Source of the DNA: Actinacidiphila paucisporea
GTDB lineage: Bacteria; Actinomycetota; Actinomycetes; Streptomycetales; Streptomycetaceae
Length of the DNA stretch: 64,000 bases
Direction: 5' to 3'
Assembly (NCBI RefSeq): GCF_900142575.1
Contig: NZ_FRBI01000008.1
Coordinates: 186,001 to 250,000 of the forward strand
This document shows, in pieces, positions 18,236 to 29,765 of this stretch. Position numbers and translations under genes: made by a program. How positions within the stretch are numbered: the stretch's first letter is position 1; every line of letters begins with the position of its first letter. The notes beneath the pieces were generated by a model. It had not been told where the DNA came from. It saw only the letters and a program-made list of their open reading frames with translations, and searched no databases.

Positions 18236-18402
18236 CGGGACCTCCAGGCGGAGACGGTGTCGTCCGCACCAGCCTTCCCGTCCGCCGCCCGACGAAGCAG
18301 GCCATTCGGGGGGATATGGGCGATTTGGCGGCACCGGGGCGGCCGGAGGTCGGGCGTACGCTCGACGGGACGGTACGGTGACGGACACGCGGGAGGCTGC
18401 CC

Positions 18403-18945
18403 ATGCCCACCTCTGGCAGGGGAGTGGCACAGCGGGTGCTGTGGATCACGGCGGCGGCGGGGCTCGCGCTCGACCAGGTCACCAAGGCGATCGCGGCGGT
18501 GACCGTCGAGGGCCACCCGCCGAGCCACGTACTCGGCGGCCACGTCACCTTCACCGCCTACCGCAACTCCGGCGCCGCCGGATCCTTCGCGCCGCGCGCC
18601 ACGCTGGTCTTCACGGTGCTGGCGATCGGCGTCCTCGCCTTCATCGCCCGCACGGCCCCCTCGGTGCGGACCCCCGGCTGGGCCGCCGGCCTCGGCCTGA
18701 TCTTCGCCGGCGCCGGCGGCAACCTCGCGGACCGCCTCTTCCGCACCCCCGGCTTCGGGCGGGGAGCGGTGCTGGACTTCATCCAGGTCGGGCACGGCGG
18801 CATCTTCAACCTCAGCGACCAGTGCGTCATGGCCGGCGTCCTGACCGTGATGGTCCAGCTCCTGCGGGGCGTCCCGCTCACCTCCCCGGCCGCCTCCCCC
18901 GCCGTCGAGCCGGCGGACCCGGCGGCGGCCGGCGAGGCCGGCTGA
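18403..18945 (+). CDS. lspA: Signal peptidase II (lipoprotein signal peptidase) homologue
   Basis: A 180-residue inner-membrane aspartic peptidase of the LspA family, which cleaves the signal peptide of lipidated prolipoproteins. About four transmembrane segments are seen. The first has [12 protein letters not shown] (the conserved Asp-Gln-x-x-Lys), and [13 protein letters not shown] corresponds to the substrate loop NxGAAF. The catalytic dyad is visible as Asp110 in GGNLADR and Asp139 in FNLSD. The C-terminus is Ala/Pro-rich. It is divergent from xfp and 1.2 kb from the PKS genes. A genome usually keeps its main lspA elsewhere beside an rluD-type gene, so this may be an extra copy (inference). 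Confidence 0.88.
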   Translation: MPTSGRGVAQRVLWITAAAGLALDQVTKAIAAVTVEGHPPSHVLGGHVTFTAYRNSGAAGSFAPRATLVFTVLAIGVLAFIARTAPSVRTPGWAAGLGLIFAGAGGNLADRLFRTPGFGRGAVLDFIQVGHGGIFNLSDQCVMAGVLTVMVQLLRGVPLTSPAASPAVEPADPAAAGEAG

Positions 18946-18973
18946 CGCGCCGCCGGCGGTACGCACGCGGGCC

Positions 18974-19816
18974 CTAGGCGGTGGCCGTCACGAGCCAGGC
19001 CGCGCCGGTGAGGCGGACACCCGCGGGGGTCTCGTACGCCGTCAGGGCCTCGTAGAGGTCCGCGTGGGCCCCGTCGGAGGAGTACGGCTCGGCCGGGAAG
19101 ATGGCGCGCACCGGGCCCCATCCGGCGAGGAAGCGGGCGGCCGCGACCGCGTCCCTGCCCCACGTCTGGGGCGCTTCGACGCCGGTGGCGGCGACGTCGC
19201 GGAAGCCCGCCCGCTCCAGCAGCGCCGTGACCTCCGACCGGTCCGCGAGGGAGAAGGCGCCGGCCAGGTCGGCGGGGCGGACAGGGGTGCCGGCGGGAGT
19301 GTGGCGGCGGGTGAAGGAGCTGAGGACCGAGCCGATCTCGTTGCGCTCCATGGGCTGCAGGCACAGGAAGACCAGCCGGCCGCCGGGCCGCAGCGCGCGG
19401 TGGACGTTGCGGAACGCGGCCACCGGGTCGGCGAAGAACATCACGCCGAAGCGGCTGACGGCGACGTCGAAGCGGGCGTCGGGGAAAGGGTGGACCTGGG
19501 CGTCGCCCTGCACGAACTCCACGTTCGTGACGTCCTCGACGACCGCCGTGGCGCGGGCACGCCGCAGTATCGGCAGCGACAGGTCGATGCCGACCGCGTG
19601 GCCCCACGCGGCGCGGCGGGCGGCGAGCCGGGTGACCTGGCCGTTGCCGCAGCCGATGTCGAGCACCCGGTCCCGGTCGGCGACCGGGGCCGCGGTGAAC
19701 AGCGCCTCGTTGAAGCCGCCGTTCACGGCGTCGTAGTCGGCCTGGTGATCCGCCCAGTGGGCGCCTTCGTCACCGTTCCAGGCGGCCGCCTGCTCAGTGT
19801 TGACGATGGTGTACAC
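18974..19816 (-). CDS. SAM-dependent class I methyltransferase
   Basis: A 280-residue Rossmann-fold methyltransferase. The GTG at 19814-19816 is chosen because GAGGAG lies just upstream on the minus strand. Motif I is VLDIGCGNGQVTR, the acidic residue of motif II is in GHAVGIDLSLP, motif III-like VEFVQGDAQVHPFPDARFD, and then ALRPGGRLVFLCLQPM. The sequence resembles ubiquinone/menaquinone- and UbiE/COQ5-type C- or O-methyltransferases. It is divergent from PKS1 across a 283-bp spacer, so it may tailor the polyketide/thiazole product or another small molecule. The acceptor is unknown. Confidence 0.85.
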   Translation of the reverse strand: MYTIVNTEQAAAWNGDEGAHWADHQADYDAVNGGFNEALFTAAPVADRDRVLDIGCGNGQVTRLAARRAAWGHAVGIDLSLPILRRARATAVVEDVTNVEFVQGDAQVHPFPDARFDVAVSRFGVMFFADPVAAFRNVHRALRPGGRLVFLCLQPMERNEIGSVLSSFTRRHTPAGTPVRPADLAGAFSLADRSEVTALLERAGFRDVAATGVEAPQTWGRDAVAAARFLAGWGPVRAIFPAEPYSSDGAHADLYEALTAYETPAGVRLTGAAWLVTATA

Positions 19817-19833
19817 ACGTCTCCTCGTTGCCT

Positions 19834-19845
19834 GGTGTCGACACC
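19834..19845. promoter_or_regulatory. Perfect 12-bp palindrome upstream of the methyltransferase
   Basis: GGTGTCGACACC is a perfect palindrome 18-30 bp upstream of the methyltransferase start and in the divergent spacer shared with PKS1. It is a candidate operator. No matching second copy was noticed in the window. Confidence 0.4.
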
Positions 19846-19856
19846 TCAACGACCCG

Positions 19857-19884
19857 CGCCGCCGCCCGTCACGGGGCGGCGGCG
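19857..19884. repeat. 11-bp-stem GC hairpin in the methyltransferase/PKS1 spacer
   Basis: CGCCGCCGCCC (19857-19867) pairs perfectly with GGGCGGCGGCG (19874-19884) around GTCACG. It lies in the divergent spacer rather than after a gene, so it may separate the two promoters or form in one of the leader RNAs. Function is not shown by the sequence. Confidence 0.4.
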
Positions 19885-20099
19885 TTCCGCCGGGCAGCAG
19901 GCGCGAAGCCGGTGGGCGGCGGCAGCCGAGCGGCGCCGTCCAAGCCAGCAATCTGCGCGATGCCCCCGCATCGGCCCGGCCGTAGCGTCTGAGCCGGGAG
20001 TTTCGGAACATCGAGGTTCGTGGTGCTCGTACGGGGGTGGTTGCTGCCGCCTGCCCGTCGCCGTACCCGGGCCGCCGACCGTCTGGGAGGGGCATCCGG

Positions 20100-23000
20100 A
20101 TGCAGGAGCAGGACGACGCGGTCGCGGTCATCGGGCTGGGGTGCAGGCTGCCGCAGGCCCCGGACCCGGCGGCGTTCTGGCGCCTGCTGACGGAGGGCCG
20201 CAGCGCGATCGGCGAGGTCCCGCCGGGGCGCTGGGACGCTGGCGACGACGGCGAGCTGCCGGCCGCCGTACGCACCGGCGGCTTCGTCGACGGGGTCGAC
20301 CTCTTCGACCCGGCCTTCTTCCGGCTCTCGCCCAGGGAAGCCACCGCGATGGACCCGCAGCAGCGGCTGATGCTGGAACTGGGCTGGGAGTCGCTGGAGG
20401 ACGCCGGCATCCGCCCCGCCGACCTGCGCGGCAGCGCGACCGGCGTCTTCTTCGGCGCGATGGCCGACGACTACGCCGCCATCGCCCGGCGCGGCGGGCA
20501 CCGGGCGATCACCCGGCACACCCTCGCCGGCCTGGAGCGCGGGCTGATGGCGAACCGGCTCTCGTACGTCCTGGGCCTGCGCGGACCGAGCCTGACCGTC
20601 GACTCCGGGCAGTCCTCGTCGCTGGTCGCCGTCCACCTGGCGGTGGAGAGCCTGCGCTCGGGCCGCAGCGCGCTCGCGCTGGCCGGCGGCGTCCACCTCA
20701 ACCTCGTCCCCGACAGCGCGGTCAGCGCCCACCGCTTCGGCGCCCTGTCGCCCGACGGCCGATGTCGCGTCTTCGACGCCGGCGCCAACGGCTACGTGCG
20801 GGGCGAGGGCGGCGGGGTGGTCGTGCTCAAGCCGCTGCGCAGGGCGCTGGAGGACGGCGACGACGTCTACTGCGTGATACGCGGCAGCGCCGTCAACAAC
20901 GCCGGGGCCGCGGCGGGCCTGACCGTACCGAGCGCTCCCGCCCAGGAGGAGGTGCTGCGCGGCGCCCACGCCATGGCGGGCACCGACCCGGCGGCCACGC
21001 AGTACGTCGAACTGCACGGCACCGGGACCAGGGTGGGCGACCCGGTCGAGGCCACCGCGCTCGGCGCCGTCTTCGGTGCGGGCCGCACCGGCGGGGCCGC
21101 GCCGCTGCTGGTCGGGTCGGCGAAGACCAACGTCGGCCACCTGGAGGGCGCGGCCGGCATCGTCGGGCTGCTCAAGGCGGCACTGAGCATCAAGCACCGC
21201 CGCATCCCGGCCAGCCTCAACCTGACCACGCCGAACCCCGCGGTCCCGCCCACCGTGCGGGTCGCCACCGCCACGGGACCGTGGCCGCACCCCGACCGGC
21301 CGCTGATCGCAGGCGTCAGTTCCTTCGGCATGGGCGGTACGAACTGCCACCTCGTCCTGACCGACGCCCCCCGCCCGCCGGCCACTGCCGCGGAAGCGGA
21401 ACCCGCCGCCCCCGCCGTGTCGCCCTGGCCGGTGTCGGGACGCGACGCCGGCGCTCTGCGCGGCCAGGCGGCGCTGCTGCGGCAGCACGTACTCGCGCAC
21501 CCCGAGCACCGCCCCGCCGACCTCGGCAGGTCGCTCGCCGTCGGCAGGACGGCCTTCGCCGAGCGCGCGGTCATCGTCGCGGACGACCGGGACGGCTACG
21601 TCCGCGCGCTCGGCGCCCTCGCGCAGGGCGCGGACGACCCCGCCGTCGTCCGGGGCACCGCGTCGGAGGGCCCGCACCGGACGGCCTTCCTCTTCGGCGG
21701 CCAGGGCGGGCAGCGGGCCGGCATGGGCCGCGGCCTGCACGCCGGCTTCCCGGTCTACGCGCGCGCATTCGACGCCGTCTGCGCGCAGTTCGACCGGCAC
21801 CTCGACCTCGACCTGCGCGAACTCGTCCTGACGCCGGACCGGTCCGGCCCGTCGGGGCTGATCGACCGGACCGCGTACTCCCAACCCGCCCTCTTCGCGC
21901 TCGAAGTGGCCCTGCACCGGCTGCTCGAACACCTCGGAGTGGTGCCCGACCTGCTCGCCGGGCACTCCGTCGGGGAGGTGGCCGCCGCTCATGTCGCGGG
22001 GACGCTGTCGCTGCCGGACGCCGTCACGCTGGTGGCTGCCCGCGGGCGGCTGATGCAGGAACTGCCCGCCGGCGGCGCCATGGTGGCGGTCCAGGCGGCA
22101 CCCGGCGAGGTCGCGGCCCTGCTCGACGCGCACGGAGGGCGGGCCGGCGTCGCGGCGCTCAACGGGCCCGCGTCGGTGGTCGTCTCCGGCGACGAGGCCG
22201 CCGTGCTGGCCGTCGCCGGCGAACTGGCCGCACGCGGGCGCAAGACCAGGCGGCTGCGGGTCAGCCACGCCTTCCACTCACCGCTCATGGACCCGATGCT
22301 GGACGCCTTCGGCGAGGTCGTGGCGGGCCTGGACCTGCGCCCGCCGGCGCTTTCCGTGGTCTCCACGCTGACCGGCGCCCCGGCCGACCCCGAGCTCTTC
22401 GCCACCCCCGGCTACTGGGTCGAACACGCCCGCGGCACCGTACGGTTCGCCGACGCGGTCGGCGCGCTGCACGCGCTCGGCGCGACGACCTTCCTCGAAC
22501 TGGGCCCGGACGGCGCCCTGTCGGGCCTGGCCCGCGGCTGCCTCGACGACCCGGCCGTGACGGCGCTGCCGACCCTGCGGGGCGACCGGCCCGAGGCGCG
22601 CGTCCTGGCCACCGCCCTCGCACACGCCCACGTCCGCGGCCTGCCGGTGGACTTCGGCGCGCTGTACGGCGCCGGCGCACGCCGGGTGCCGCTGCCGACG
22701 TACGCCTTCCAGCGCTCGCGGTACTGGCTCGGAGCCGCCGCCGAGCCGCCGCCTGCCCCTCTCGCCCCGGCCTCCCCGCCGGCCCCTGAGCCCGGAGAGC
22801 CGGTGGCCGCCGCGGACGCCGGCGCCGACCCGCTGGAACTGGTACGCACCAACCTGGCGCTCGTCCTCGGCCATGTCACCACCGACGTGGTCGACGTGGA
22901 CCGCGCCTTCAGCGAACTGGGCCTCGACTCGCTCGGCGCCGTCGAACTCGCCGACAGGATCGCCTCCGTGACGGGCGTCGACCTGCCGCCCGAGGAGATC

Positions 23001-26000
23001 TTCAACCACCCCACCGCCGCGCTGCTCGCCCGGCACCTCGGCGGGACGCGCGGCGGCTCGGCCGCCGCGCAGGACGGCGAGGCGCCCGCGTGGGCCGCGG
23101 ACCCCGCCGAGCCGATCGCGATCGTCGGGATGGCCTGCCGCTACCCCGGCGGTGTCGCGGGTCCCGAGGACCTGTGGGAGCTGGTGCGCTCCGGCGGCGA
23201 CGCCATCTCGGACTTCCCCAAGGGCCGCGGCTGGGACCTGGGTTCGCTCTTCGACGCCGACCCCGACAAGCCCGGTACGTCCGCCGCGCGGGCCGGCGGC
23301 TTCCTGCACGACGCGGACCGGTTCGACCCCGCCTTCTTCGGCATCAGCCCGCGCGAGGCCGCCGCGATGGACCCGCAGCAGCGGCTGCTGCTGGAGACGT
23401 CCTGGGAGGCGCTGGAGCGGGCCGGCGTCGTACCGCGGACGCTGCGCGGCAGCAACACGGCGGTCTTCGTCGGCGCCATGTCGCAGGAGTACGGCCCGCG
23501 GCTGCACGAACCCGCGCTCGGCTACGACGGCTACCTGCTCACCGGCAGCACCGCGAGCGTCGCCTCGGGACGCATCGCCTACACCCTCGGCCTGCACGGG
23601 CCCGCGCTCACCGTGGACACCGCCTGCTCGTCCTCGCTGGTGGCCACCCACCTCGCGGTGCGGGCCCTGCGGCAGGGCGAGTGCTCGCTCGCGCTCGCGG
23701 GCGGCGCCACCGTGATGGCCACGCCCGGGATGTTCGTGGAGTTCAGCCGCCAGCACGGACTGTCGCCCGACGGCCGCTGCAAGGCCTTCTCCGCCGACGC
23801 GGACGGCACCGGCTGGTCCGAGGGCGTCGGCCTGCTCGTCCTGGAACGGCTCTCCGACGCGCGCCGCAACGGCCGTACGGTGCTCGCCGTGCTGCGCGGC
23901 TCCGCCGTCAACCAGGACGGAGCCAGCAACGGCCTCACCGCGCCCAACGGCCTCGCCCAGGAACGCGTCATCCGCCAGGCCCTCGCCGACGCCCGCCTCG
24001 CCCCCGCCGACGTCGACGCCGTCGAGGCCCACGGCACCGGCACGACGCTGGGCGACCCCATCGAGGCCCGCGCACTGATGGCCGTCTACGGCGCCGACCG
24101 CCCCGCCGACCGCCCGCTGCGCCTCGGCTCCCTGAAGTCCAACCTCGGCCACTCGCAGGCCGCCGCCGGCGTCGGCGGAGTGATCAAGACGGTGATGGCC
24201 CTGCGCAACGGACTGCTCCCCAGGACCCTGCACGCCGGCACCCCGACCCCCCGGGTCGACTGGTCCACCGGCGGGGTGTCGCTGCTCACCGAGCCGGCCC
24301 CCTGGCCCGGCACCTCCGCCGGCCGCCCGCGCCGGGCGGCGGTCTCCTCCTTCGGCATCAGCGGCACGAACGCCCACATCATCCTCGAACTGCCCCTCGA
24401 CGACCCGGCTTTCGGACCACTGGACACCGCCCCCGCCGGGCCGGCCGACGACGGCGACCACGGCAGCGATCTCGTCGGTGGGCCCGAAGACGGCGACCTC
24501 GGCAGCGACCCCGTCGGCGATCTCGACGGGCCCGCCCCTGGCGGCGACCTCGGCGCCGTGGCCCTGCCGCTGTCCGCCAAGGACCCCGGCGCGCTGCGGG
24601 ACCAGGCCGCCCGGGTCCGCGCGCTGCTGGAGGCCGGCGCGGCCGCCCCCGCCGATGTCGGGCACGCACTGGCCACCTCCCGCAGCCACTTCGAGCACCG
24701 GGCCGTCGTGGTCGGCGGGTCCGCCGCGGAACTGGTCGGCGCGCTCGGCGGCCTGCGGGACGGCGAGACACCGGCCGGGGTGGTCACCGGGCGGGCCGAG
24801 GCGCCGGGCCGCACCGTCTTCGTCTTCCCCGGGCAGGGGTCGCAGTGGCGCGGTATGGGGCTCGAACTGCTCGACTCCAGCGCGGACTTCGCCGGCAGGA
24901 TGCGCGAGTGCGATGCCGCGCTCGCGCCGTACACCGGCTGGTCGGTGCTCGCGGTGCTGCGCGGCGAGCCGGACGCGCCGCCGGTGGAGCGGGTCGACGT
25001 GGTCCAGCCGCTGCTGTTCGCCGTGATGGTGTCGCTCGCCGAGGTCTGGCGCGCGCACGGCGTCGAACCCGACGCGGTCGTCGGGCACTCGCAGGGCGAG
25101 ATCGCCGCCGCCTGCGTGGCCGGCGCGCTCGGCCTCGACGCGGCGGCCAGGGTCAGCGCCCTGCGCAGCCGGGCAGTGGCCGCGCTGTCCGGGCTCGGCG
25201 GCATGGCCTCCGTGCCGCTGCCCGCCGCCGAGGTCGAGCGGCGACTCGCCCACCACGGCGGGGAACTGGGCGTCGCGGTGACCAACGGCCCCGCCTCCAC
25301 GGTGGTTTCCGGCGACGCCGCCGCGCTGGACGAACTGCTCGACGCCCTCAAGGCCGAGGAGGTCGACGCCCGCCGCATCGACGTCGACTACGCCTCGCAC
25401 TCCCGCCACGTCGACGCCCTGCGCGACCGGCTCGCGGCGGAGTTGGCCGGCGTCACCGGGTCCGCGTTCGCGACGCCCTTCTACTCCACGGTCTGCGCCG
25501 ACGTCTTCGACACCGCCGGCCTCGACGCGGACTACTGGTTCCGCAACCTGCGCCACACCGTCCGCTTCGACGAGACGATCCGGCGGCTGTACGCCGACGG
25601 GCACCGCTCCTTCGTGGAGATCAGCCCGCACCCGGTGCTGGTGACCGCCATCCAGGACACCCTGCGGGAGACCGCGCCCGACGACGGCGTCGGCGCCGAC
25701 GCCTGGGGGACGCTGCGCCGCAACGACGGGGGCCGCAGGCGCTTCCTCGCCTCGCTCGGCCAGGCCCACGTCCGCGGCCTCGCCGTGGACTGGGACGCCG
25801 TCTTCGCCGGACACGCCCCGCGCCCCGTCGACCTGCCGACCTACCCCTTCCAGCGGCAGCGCTACTGGCTCGACGCCCCCTTACCTACCGGCGACGCCCC
25901 CGGCCTGGAGCCGGCCGGGCACCCGCTGCTCGCCGCGGCCCTCGACCTCGCGGACGGCGGCGGCCTGGTCATGACCGGCCGGCTGTCGCTGCCGACCCAC

Positions 26001-29000
26001 CCGTGGCTCGCCGACCACGCCGTGCGGGGCACGGTGCTGCTCGCGGGCACCGCCTTCGCCGACCTCGCCCTGCACGCGGCCCGGCGGGCCGGGTGCGGCC
26101 AGGTCGAGGAGCTGACGCTGCACGCGCCCCTCGCCTTCGGCCCGCAGGACGCGGTGCAGATCCAGGTCACGGTCGGCGCCCCCGACGCCGGCGGCCGCCG
26201 GCCGGTCGGCGTCCACGCCAGGCCGCAGGCTCCCGCGGGTCGGCCCGCCGACTCCGAGGGCTGGACCTGCCACGCGGAGGGCACCCTCGCCCCGCAAGCG
26301 GGCACCGGCCGCGCCCTCCACGGCAGTTGGCCGCCGCCCGGCGCGGAGGCGCTCGACGTCACCGACGCCTACGACCGGCTCGCCGAACTGGGCTACGAGT
26401 ACGGCCCCGGCTTCCGGGGGCTGCGCGCCGCCTGGCGCAAGGGCGACGAGGTCTACGCGGACATCGCGCTGCCGGCCGGCCCGGACGACCCGCACGACGC
26501 GGCCGGCGACTTCGAGGTGCACCCCGCACTGCTGGACGCCGCGCTGCACCCGCTGGTGCTCTTCGCCGTCGGTCACGACAAGCCCGGGATCGTCCTGCCG
26601 TACAGCTGGGGCGCCCTGACGCTGCACGCCACCGGGGCGAGCGCGCTGCGGGTGCGTATCGCCCCCGCGGGGACGGGCGGCGGCACCTTCGTCCTGGACG
26701 CGGCCGACCCGGACGGCGCTCCCGTGGTCAGTGTCGCCGCGCTGGCCACCCGGGTCGCGGGCGACGAGCAGTTCGGCGGCGCCCGGCGCTCGCCCGGCAC
26801 CCCGCTCTTCCACGTCGAGTGGTCCCCGGCGCCGGCCGCCCCCGACCGGCGGGAGGCGCGGGCCCTGCGCTGGTCGCTCCTGGACGGCTCCTGGAGCGCG
26901 GCGCCGGTCGCCGACGTCTACGTGCTGCGCGACGCGACGCCCCGGGACGAGCCGAACCAGCCGGCCGCCACGCACCGCGCGACCGCGGCCGTCCTTGCCC
27001 TGGTCCAGGCCTGGTTGGCCGACGACCGCCTCGCGGAGAGCCGCCTGGTCGTCTCCACCCGCGGTGCGGTGGCCGCCCGCGACGGCGAGGACCTCCACGA
27101 CCTGGCGGCCTCCGCGCTGTGGGGCCTGCTGCGGGTCGCCCAGACCGAACACCCGGGCCGCATCGTCCTGCTGGACACCGACCCGCGCCTCCCGGTGCCG
27201 GGCGACGGCCCGCAGCCGGCGGGTACCGGACCGGTACCCGCCCCGGCCGGCGGTCCCGGCGCCGGAGCGGCTGGCCCGCGCCTCGCGGCCGCCGTCGACG
27301 ACCACTGGTGGGAGCGGTACGCCGCCGCTCTCGCCGTCGGCGAGCCGCAACTGGCCGAACGGGACGGGCAGCTGCTCGCGCCCCGGCTGGCCCGGGTGTC
27401 CGCCGACCTGCCGGCCGCGCCACAGGACGGCGCCCCGTGGCGGCTGGAGCCGGCGCCCGCCGCGCGGGGCGACCTGGACGCGGTCGCGCTGGCCCCGCGC
27501 CCCGAGCTGGGGCGGCCGCTGGAGCCGGGGGAGGTGCGGGTCGCGCTGCGGGCGGCCGGGCTGAACTTCCGCGACGTCGTCGTCACCCTCGGCATGGTCG
27601 ACGACGGCCGGGCGATGTGCGGCGAGGGCGCCGGGGTGGTGCTGGAGACCGGGCCGGGCGTCACCGACCTGGCGCCCGGCGACCGGGTGATGGGCCTGTT
27701 CTTCGCCGGCGTCGGTCCGGTCACCGTCACCGACCGCCGCCACCTCGCGCCGATCCCGGTCGGCTGGAGCTTCGCCCAGGCCGCCACCGTGCCGATCGTC
27801 TTCGTCACCGCCTACCACGGCCTGGCCGACCTCGCCGCGCTCAAGCCCGGTGACTCGCTGCTGCTGCACGCGGCGACCGGCGGTGTCGGAATGGCGGCGC
27901 TGCAACTGGCCGCGCACTGGGGCGCGGAGGTCTACGCGACCGCGGGCCGCGCCAAGCACGCCACCCTGCGCGCGCTCGGCGTCCCCGCCGACCGCATCGC
28001 CGACTCCCGCACCCTCGGCTTCGAGGAGGCCTTCCGGACCGCCGCGCCCGGCGGCATGGACGTCGTACTCAACTCCCTGGCCGGGGACTTCACCGACGCC
28101 TCGCTGCGGCTGACCGCGGACGGCGGCCGGTTCATCGAGATCGGCAAGACCGACATCAGGGACGCCGCTGAGGTCGCCGCGGCCCATCCGGGCGTCACCT
28201 ACAAGGCGTTCGACATCCTCGACGCCGGCCCCGACCGCATCCAGCAGATCCTGGCCGACCTCGGGGCGCTGTTCGACAGCGGTGTCCTGCGCCCGCTGCC
28301 GCTGCGCTCCTGGGACGTACGCCGGACCGGCCGCGCGCTGCGATATCTGGGCGCGGCCCGGCACACCGGCAAGGTCGTGCTCAGCCTGCCCCGCGAACTC
28401 GACCCGGACGGCACCGTGCTGATCACCGGCGGCACCGGCACGCTGGGGCTGCTGCTGGCCCGGCACCTCGCGACCGACCACGGCGTACGCCGGCTGCTGC
28501 TGATCAGCCGCCGCGGGCCCGCGGCGGAAGGGGCGGCCGGGATCACCGAGGAGATGGCCGCGCTCGGCGTCGAGGTGTCCGTTGCGGCCTGCGACGCCGC
28601 GGACCGGGGGGAGTTGACCGCCGTCCTGAACGCGATACCGGCCGAGCACCCGCTCACCGCGGTGGTGCACGCCGCCGGAGTGCTGGACGACATGACCATC
28701 GCCTCCCTCACCCCGGGGCAGTTGGAGTCCGTGCTGCGCCCGAAGGTCGACGCCGCCTGGAATCTGCACCGCCTCACCGCCGGCCGCGACCTGGCCGCCT
28801 TCGTCCTGTTCTCCTCGATCGCCGGCGTCCTCGGCAGCCCCGGCCAGGCCAACTACGCCGCCGCGAACGCCTTCCTCGACGCCCTCGCCCACCACCGGCA
28901 CGTCAACGGGCTTCCCGCGACCAGCATCGCCTGGGGCTACTGGGCCGAGGCCAGCGGCATGACCGCGCACCTCACCGGCCTGGACAGCGCCCGCATGGCC

Positions 29001-29765
29001 CGCGGCGGGCAACTGCCGCTCGCCACCGACCAGGCCTTCCTGCTCTTCGACGAGGCCGTCGCCCACCGGTCCGCCGCCACCGTGGCCGCCCGCTTCGACC
29101 ACGCGGCTCTCGGCGTGCAGGACTCCGGCATCCCCGCGCTGCTCCGCGGCCTGGTAAAGGCTCCCGTCCGGCGGGCCGCCGCCGCGCCCCGCGAGACGCC
29201 GATGTCGCTGGCCGGGCGGCTCGCCGCGGGAGGCGGCGCCGACCCGCGGCGGGTGCTGCTCGACCTCGTACGCGGCCACGCGGCGGCCGTACTCGGACAC
29301 GGCGACCCCGAACACGTCCCCGCGGGGCGCTCGTTCAAGGAGGCCGGCTTCGACTCGCTGACCGCGGTGGAATTCCGCAACCGCATCACCGCGGCCACCG
29401 AGCTGCGGCTGCCCGCGACGCTCGTCTTCGACCACCCCACGCCCACGGCGGTCGCGGACCTCCTGCTGGAACGCCTCGCGCCGGCCGCCGCCCCCGCGGC
29501 CGCGCCGGCCGCCGGCTCCGCCCCGCCGCGGGCCACGCTCACCGCCGACCTGGACCGTATCGAAGCCGCGCTGGGCTCCCTCGGCGCGGACGAACCCGAG
29601 CGGGCGGCCGCCGCCGACCGGCTCCGCGAGCTGGTGAGCCGCTTCGCCGGCGACCTGCCGTGGACCGCGGCCCCCGCGCACGACTACGCATCCGCCTCCG
29701 ACGAAGACCTCTTCAACGCGCTCGACAGCGACCCCTTGATGCGCCAGGTGGGAAATGACTACTGA
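20100..29765 (+). CDS. Type I modular PKS: loading module KSQ-AT-ACP plus one fully reducing extension module
   Basis: A 3221-residue polyketide synthase. The ATG at 20100 follows GGGAGGGG. Loading module: KS at 5-425 with the active Cys replaced by Gln171 (VDSGQSSS), so it decarboxylates rather than condenses; AT about 527-810 (GHSVG Ser623, HAFH 723-726, malonyl type); ACP Ser944. Extension module: KS about 1003-1430 (Cys1176); AT about 1570-1870 (GHSQG Ser1664, YASH 1764-1767, methylmalonyl type); DH with His1973 and Asp2146, where the usual HxxxGxxxxP ends in Ala; ER about 2460-2765 (TGGVGMAA); KR about 2770-2960 (LDD 2862-2864, Tyr2919, B type); ACP Ser3086; C-terminal helical tail for docking. 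Predicted output is 2-methylbutyryl-ACP. The ER has Val after LGM, which hints at 2R methyl (tentative). Contains a TTA codon (25881-25883). Confidence 0.95.
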   Translation: MQEQDDAVAVIGLGCRLPQAPDPAAFWRLLTEGRSAIGEVPPGRWDAGDDGELPAAVRTGGFVDGVDLFDPAFFRLSPREATAMDPQQRLMLELGWESLEDAGIRPADLRGSATGVFFGAMADDYAAIARRGGHRAITRHTLAGLERGLMANRLSYVLGLRGPSLTVDSGQSSSLVAVHLAVESLRSGRSALALAGGVHLNLVPDSAVSAHRFGALSPDGRCRVFDAGANGYVRGEGGGVVVLKPLRRALEDGDDVYCVIRGSAVNNAGAAAGLTVPSAPAQEEVLRGAHAMAGTDPAATQYVELHGTGTRVGDPVEATALGAVFGAGRTGGAAPLLVGSAKTNVGHLEGAAGIVGLLKAALSIKHRRIPASLNLTTPNPAVPPTVRVATATGPWPHPDRPLIAGVSSFGMGGTNCHLVLTDAPRPPATAAEAEPAAPAVSPWPVSGRDAGALRGQAALLRQHVLAHPEHRPADLGRSLAVGRTAFAERAVIVADDRDGYVRALGALAQGADDPAVVRGTASEGPHRTAFLFGGQGGQRAGMGRGLHAGFPVYARAFDAVCAQFDRHLDLDLRELVLTPDRSGPSGLIDRTAYSQPALFALEVALHRLLEHLGVVPDLLAGHSVGEVAAAHVAGTLSLPDAVTLVAARGRLMQELPAGGAMVAVQAAPGEVAALLDAHGGRAGVAALNGPASVVVSGDEAAVLAVAGELAARGRKTRRLRVSHAFHSPLMDPMLDAFGEVVAGLDLRPPALSVVSTLTGAPADPELFATPGYWVEHARGTVRFADAVGALHALGATTFLELGPDGALSGLARGCLDDPAVTALPTLRGDRPEARVLATALAHAHVRGLPVDFGALYGAGARRVPLPTYAFQRSRYWLGAAAEPPPAPLAPASPPAPEPGEPVAAADAGADPLELVRTNLALVLGHVTTDVVDVDRAFSELGLDSLGAVELADRIASVTGVDLPPEEIFNHPTAALLARHLGGTRGGSAAAQDGEAPAWAADPAEPIAIVGMACRYPGGVAGPEDLWELVRSGGDAISDFPKGRGWDLGSLFDADPDKPGTSAARAGGFLHDADRFDPAFFGISPREAAAMDPQQRLLLETSWEALERAGVVPRTLRGSNTAVFVGAMSQEYGPRLHEPALGYDGYLLTGSTASVASGRIAYTLGLHGPALTVDTACSSSLVATHLAVRALRQGECSLALAGGATVMATPGMFVEFSRQHGLSPDGRCKAFSADADGTGWSEGVGLLVLERLSDARRNGRTVLAVLRGSAVNQDGASNGLTAPNGLAQERVIRQALADARLAPADVDAVEAHGTGTTLGDPIEARALMAVYGADRPADRPLRLGSLKSNLGHSQAAAGVGGVIKTVMALRNGLLPRTLHAGTPTPRVDWSTGGVSLLTEPAPWPGTSAGRPRRAAVSSFGISGTNAHIILELPLDDPAFGPLDTAPAGPADDGDHGSDLVGGPEDGDLGSDPVGDLDGPAPGGDLGAVALPLSAKDPGALRDQAARVRALLEAGAAAPADVGHALATSRSHFEHRAVVVGGSAAELVGALGGLRDGETPAGVVTGRAEAPGRTVFVFPGQGSQWRGMGLELLDSSADFAGRMRECDAALAPYTGWSVLAVLRGEPDAPPVERVDVVQPLLFAVMVSLAEVWRAHGVEPDAVVGHSQGEIAAACVAGALGLDAAARVSALRSRAVAALSGLGGMASVPLPAAEVERRLAHHGGELGVAVTNGPASTVVSGDAAALDELLDALKAEEVDARRIDVDYASHSRHVDALRDRLAAELAGVTGSAFATPFYSTVCADVFDTAGLDADYWFRNLRHTVRFDETIRRLYADGHRSFVEISPHPVLVTAIQDTLRETAPDDGVGADAWGTLRRNDGGRRRFLASLGQAHVRGLAVDWDAVFAGHAPRPVDLPTYPFQRQRYWLDAPLPTGDAPGLEPAGHPLLAAALDLADGGGLVMTGRLSLPTHPWLADHAVRGTVLLAGTAFADLALHAARRAGCGQVEELTLHAPLAFGPQDAVQIQVTVGAPDAGGRRPVGVHARPQAPAGRPADSEGWTCHAEGTLAPQAGTGRALHGSWPPPGAEALDVTDAYDRLAELGYEYGPGFRGLRAAWRKGDEVYADIALPAGPDDPHDAAGDFEVHPALLDAALHPLVLFAVGHDKPGIVLPYSWGALTLHATGASALRVRIAPAGTGGGTFVLDAADPDGAPVVSVAALATRVAGDEQFGGARRSPGTPLFHVEWSPAPAAPDRREARALRWSLLDGSWSAAPVADVYVLRDATPRDEPNQPAATHRATAAVLALVQAWLADDRLAESRLVVSTRGAVAARDGEDLHDLAASALWGLLRVAQTEHPGRIVLLDTDPRLPVPGDGPQPAGTGPVPAPAGGPGAGAAGPRLAAAVDDHWWERYAAALAVGEPQLAERDGQLLAPRLARVSADLPAAPQDGAPWRLEPAPAARGDLDAVALAPRPELGRPLEPGEVRVALRAAGLNFRDVVVTLGMVDDGRAMCGEGAGVVLETGPGVTDLAPGDRVMGLFFAGVGPVTVTDRRHLAPIPVGWSFAQAATVPIVFVTAYHGLADLAALKPGDSLLLHAATGGVGMAALQLAAHWGAEVYATAGRAKHATLRALGVPADRIADSRTLGFEEAFRTAAPGGMDVVLNSLAGDFTDASLRLTADGGRFIEIGKTDIRDAAEVAAAHPGVTYKAFDILDAGPDRIQQILADLGALFDSGVLRPLPLRSWDVRRTGRALRYLGAARHTGKVVLSLPRELDPDGTVLITGGTGTLGLLLARHLATDHGVRRLLLISRRGPAAEGAAGITEEMAALGVEVSVAACDAADRGELTAVLNAIPAEHPLTAVVHAAGVLDDMTIASLTPGQLESVLRPKVDAAWNLHRLTAGRDLAAFVLFSSIAGVLGSPGQANYAAANAFLDALAHHRHVNGLPATSIAWGYWAEASGMTAHLTGLDSARMARGGQLPLATDQAFLLFDEAVAHRSAATVAARFDHAALGVQDSGIPALLRGLVKAPVRRAAAAPRETPMSLAGRLAAGGGADPRRVLLDLVRGHAAAVLGHGDPEHVPAGRSFKEAGFDSLTAVEFRNRITAATELRLPATLVFDHPTPTAVADLLLERLAPAAAPAAAPAAGSAPPRATLTADLDRIEAALGSLGADEPERAAAADRLRELVSRFAGDLPWTAAPAHDYASASDEDLFNALDSDPLMRQVGNDY

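Noticed and set aside
20100..21400. First KS called as a normal condensing domain
   Set aside because: The active Cys is replaced by Gln in VDSGQSSS, the mark of a decarboxylating loading KS.
26010..26050. PKS1 dehydratase called inactive because HxxxGxxxxP ends in Ala
   Set aside because: The catalytic His1973 and Asp2146 are present, and this Pro is not strictly required, so I treat the domain as probably active.
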